Origin: Candidatus Latescibacterota bacterium | GTDB taxonomy: Bacteria; Krumholzibacteriota; Krumholzibacteriia; JACNKJ01 | Direction of reading: 5' to 3' | Length of the DNA: 64,000 nt | NCBI GenBank assembly: GCA_020633725.1 | Contig: JACKDC010000001.1 | Span: 186,001-250,000, forward strand | Shown here: positions 63,630 through 64,000 of the stretch, in pieces | Numbering within the stretch: position 1 is the first letter of the stretch | Layout of the letters: each line of letters starts with the position of its first letter | Translations under genes and position numbers: made by a program | The notes under the pieces: model-generated | The model's database searches: none | Seen by the model: the letters and a program-made list of their open reading frames with translations, nothing else | Told to the model about the DNA's origin: nothing

Positions 63630-64000
63630 TGCTCCGGCTCGCGGTGCTCGGCGATCCGGTGGCGCACTCGCTGTCGCCCCGCTTTCAGCAGGCGGCGCTG
63701 GACGCGGCGGGCCTCGACGGACGCTACGAGGCCATCCGCTGCCCGGCCGACGCGCTGGAGGCGCGCCTCGCCGCGCTCGCCGCCGCCGGCTATCGCGGGC
63801 TGAACCTCACGCTGCCGCTGAAGGAGCGCGCGTGGGCTCTGCTCGCGCCGCGCGCCGCTGCGATCGGCGACGCCGCGGCCCGGCTCGCCGCGGTGAACAC
63901 CCTGCGCCTGGAGCCGGACGGCCGCTGGCGGCTGGACAACACCGACCTCGAGGGCTGCCGCGCCGCCGCCGAGTCGCTGCTGGGCGCGCCGCTGACGGGT
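63629..64000 (+). CDS. aroE: shikimate 5-dehydrogenase AroE, 5' part (runs off window)
   Basis: Only the first 124 residues are visible. They carry the AroE substrate-binding motifs: GDPVAHSLSP (about 8-17), GLNLTLPLKE (the usual G-x-N-V-T-x-P-x-K pattern), AAVNTL and DNTDLEG (about 109-115). AroE reduces 3-dehydroshikimate with NADPH in aromatic amino acid synthesis. The ATG at 63629 shares its A with the lgt TGA. Confidence 0.93.
   Translation, partial: MLRLAVLGDPVAHSLSPRFQQAALDAAGLDGRYEAIRCPADALEARLAALAAAGYRGLNLTLPLKERAWALLAPRAAAIGDAAARLAAVNTLRLEPDGRWRLDNTDLEGCRAAAESLLGAPLTG

Overview
The window is one contiguous piece of a GC-rich (about 70% by eye) Gram-negative chromosome. About 49 protein genes tile it, all on the + strand, with short gaps and many 1-4 nt start/stop overlaps. 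An SprA-like outer-membrane protein, PorV/PorQ-type and GWxTD-domain proteins, an exoprotein with a FlgD-like C-terminal domain, ExbBD/TonB with a TonB-dependent receptor, and a lysine/alanine-rich histone H1-like protein together point to the FCB superphylum (an Eisenbacteria-, Krumholzibacteriota- or Latescibacterota-like lineage). No rRNA or marker tree is available here, so that placement is inference.

Layout. 1-2967: 3' part of an SprA-like gene. 3078-13276: translation/RNA cluster rimP-nusA-L7Ae-like-infB-ylxP-like-rbfA-truB-ribF-rpsO-pnp, with RNA structures in the rpsO and pnp leaders. 13284-15622: M16 peptidase and a uridine-kinase-like P-loop protein. 15769-16263: histone H1-like gene ending at a palindromic terminator, directly followed by a roughly 1.2-kb insertion sequence (16319-17535). 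17585-19708: TrkH/TrkA potassium uptake. 19727-27530: asnS, a very large TPR exoprotein and uvrA. 27557-32694: glycine cleavage genes gcvT-H-PA-PB with a LipM-type octanoyltransferase. 32730-34720: OppD/OppF ATPase pair without permeases. 34890-41507: TonB-dependent receptor, FlgD-domain exoprotein and PorV-like protein. 41587-49207: GWxTD protein, ExbB-ExbD-ExbD-TonB, TolC-like protein, LolD-like ATPase and a second GWxTD protein. 49204-53579: peptide-binding lipoprotein, DppB/DppC permeases and NlpC/P60 hydrolase. 53927-55036: outer-membrane beta-barrel with its own promoter and terminator. 55215-64000: rhomboid protease, radC, mreBCD-mrdA-rodA, lgt and the start of aroE.

How the parts fit. 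The first 13 kb is a housekeeping expression operon in an order close to the Bacillus nusA-infB-rbfA-truB-ribF-rpsO-pnp region. The middle is dominated by envelope functions: a possible T9SS-like export route (SprA, PorV, FlgD-domain cargo), a TonB energising module beside a TolC-like channel and two GWxTD proteins, and a peptide importer whose ATPases (32.7-34.7 kb) and membrane/binding parts (49.2-52.6 kb) sit apart. The end is the rod-shape and peptidoglycan-elongation operon. I found no CRISPR array, phage, toxin-antitoxin pair, tRNA or rRNA. The strongest leads are the envelope module with divergent GWxTD proteins, the insertion sequence at the histone terminator, the repeat-flanked histone promoter, the tandem pnp leader hairpins and two genes that appear to lack a standard start codon.
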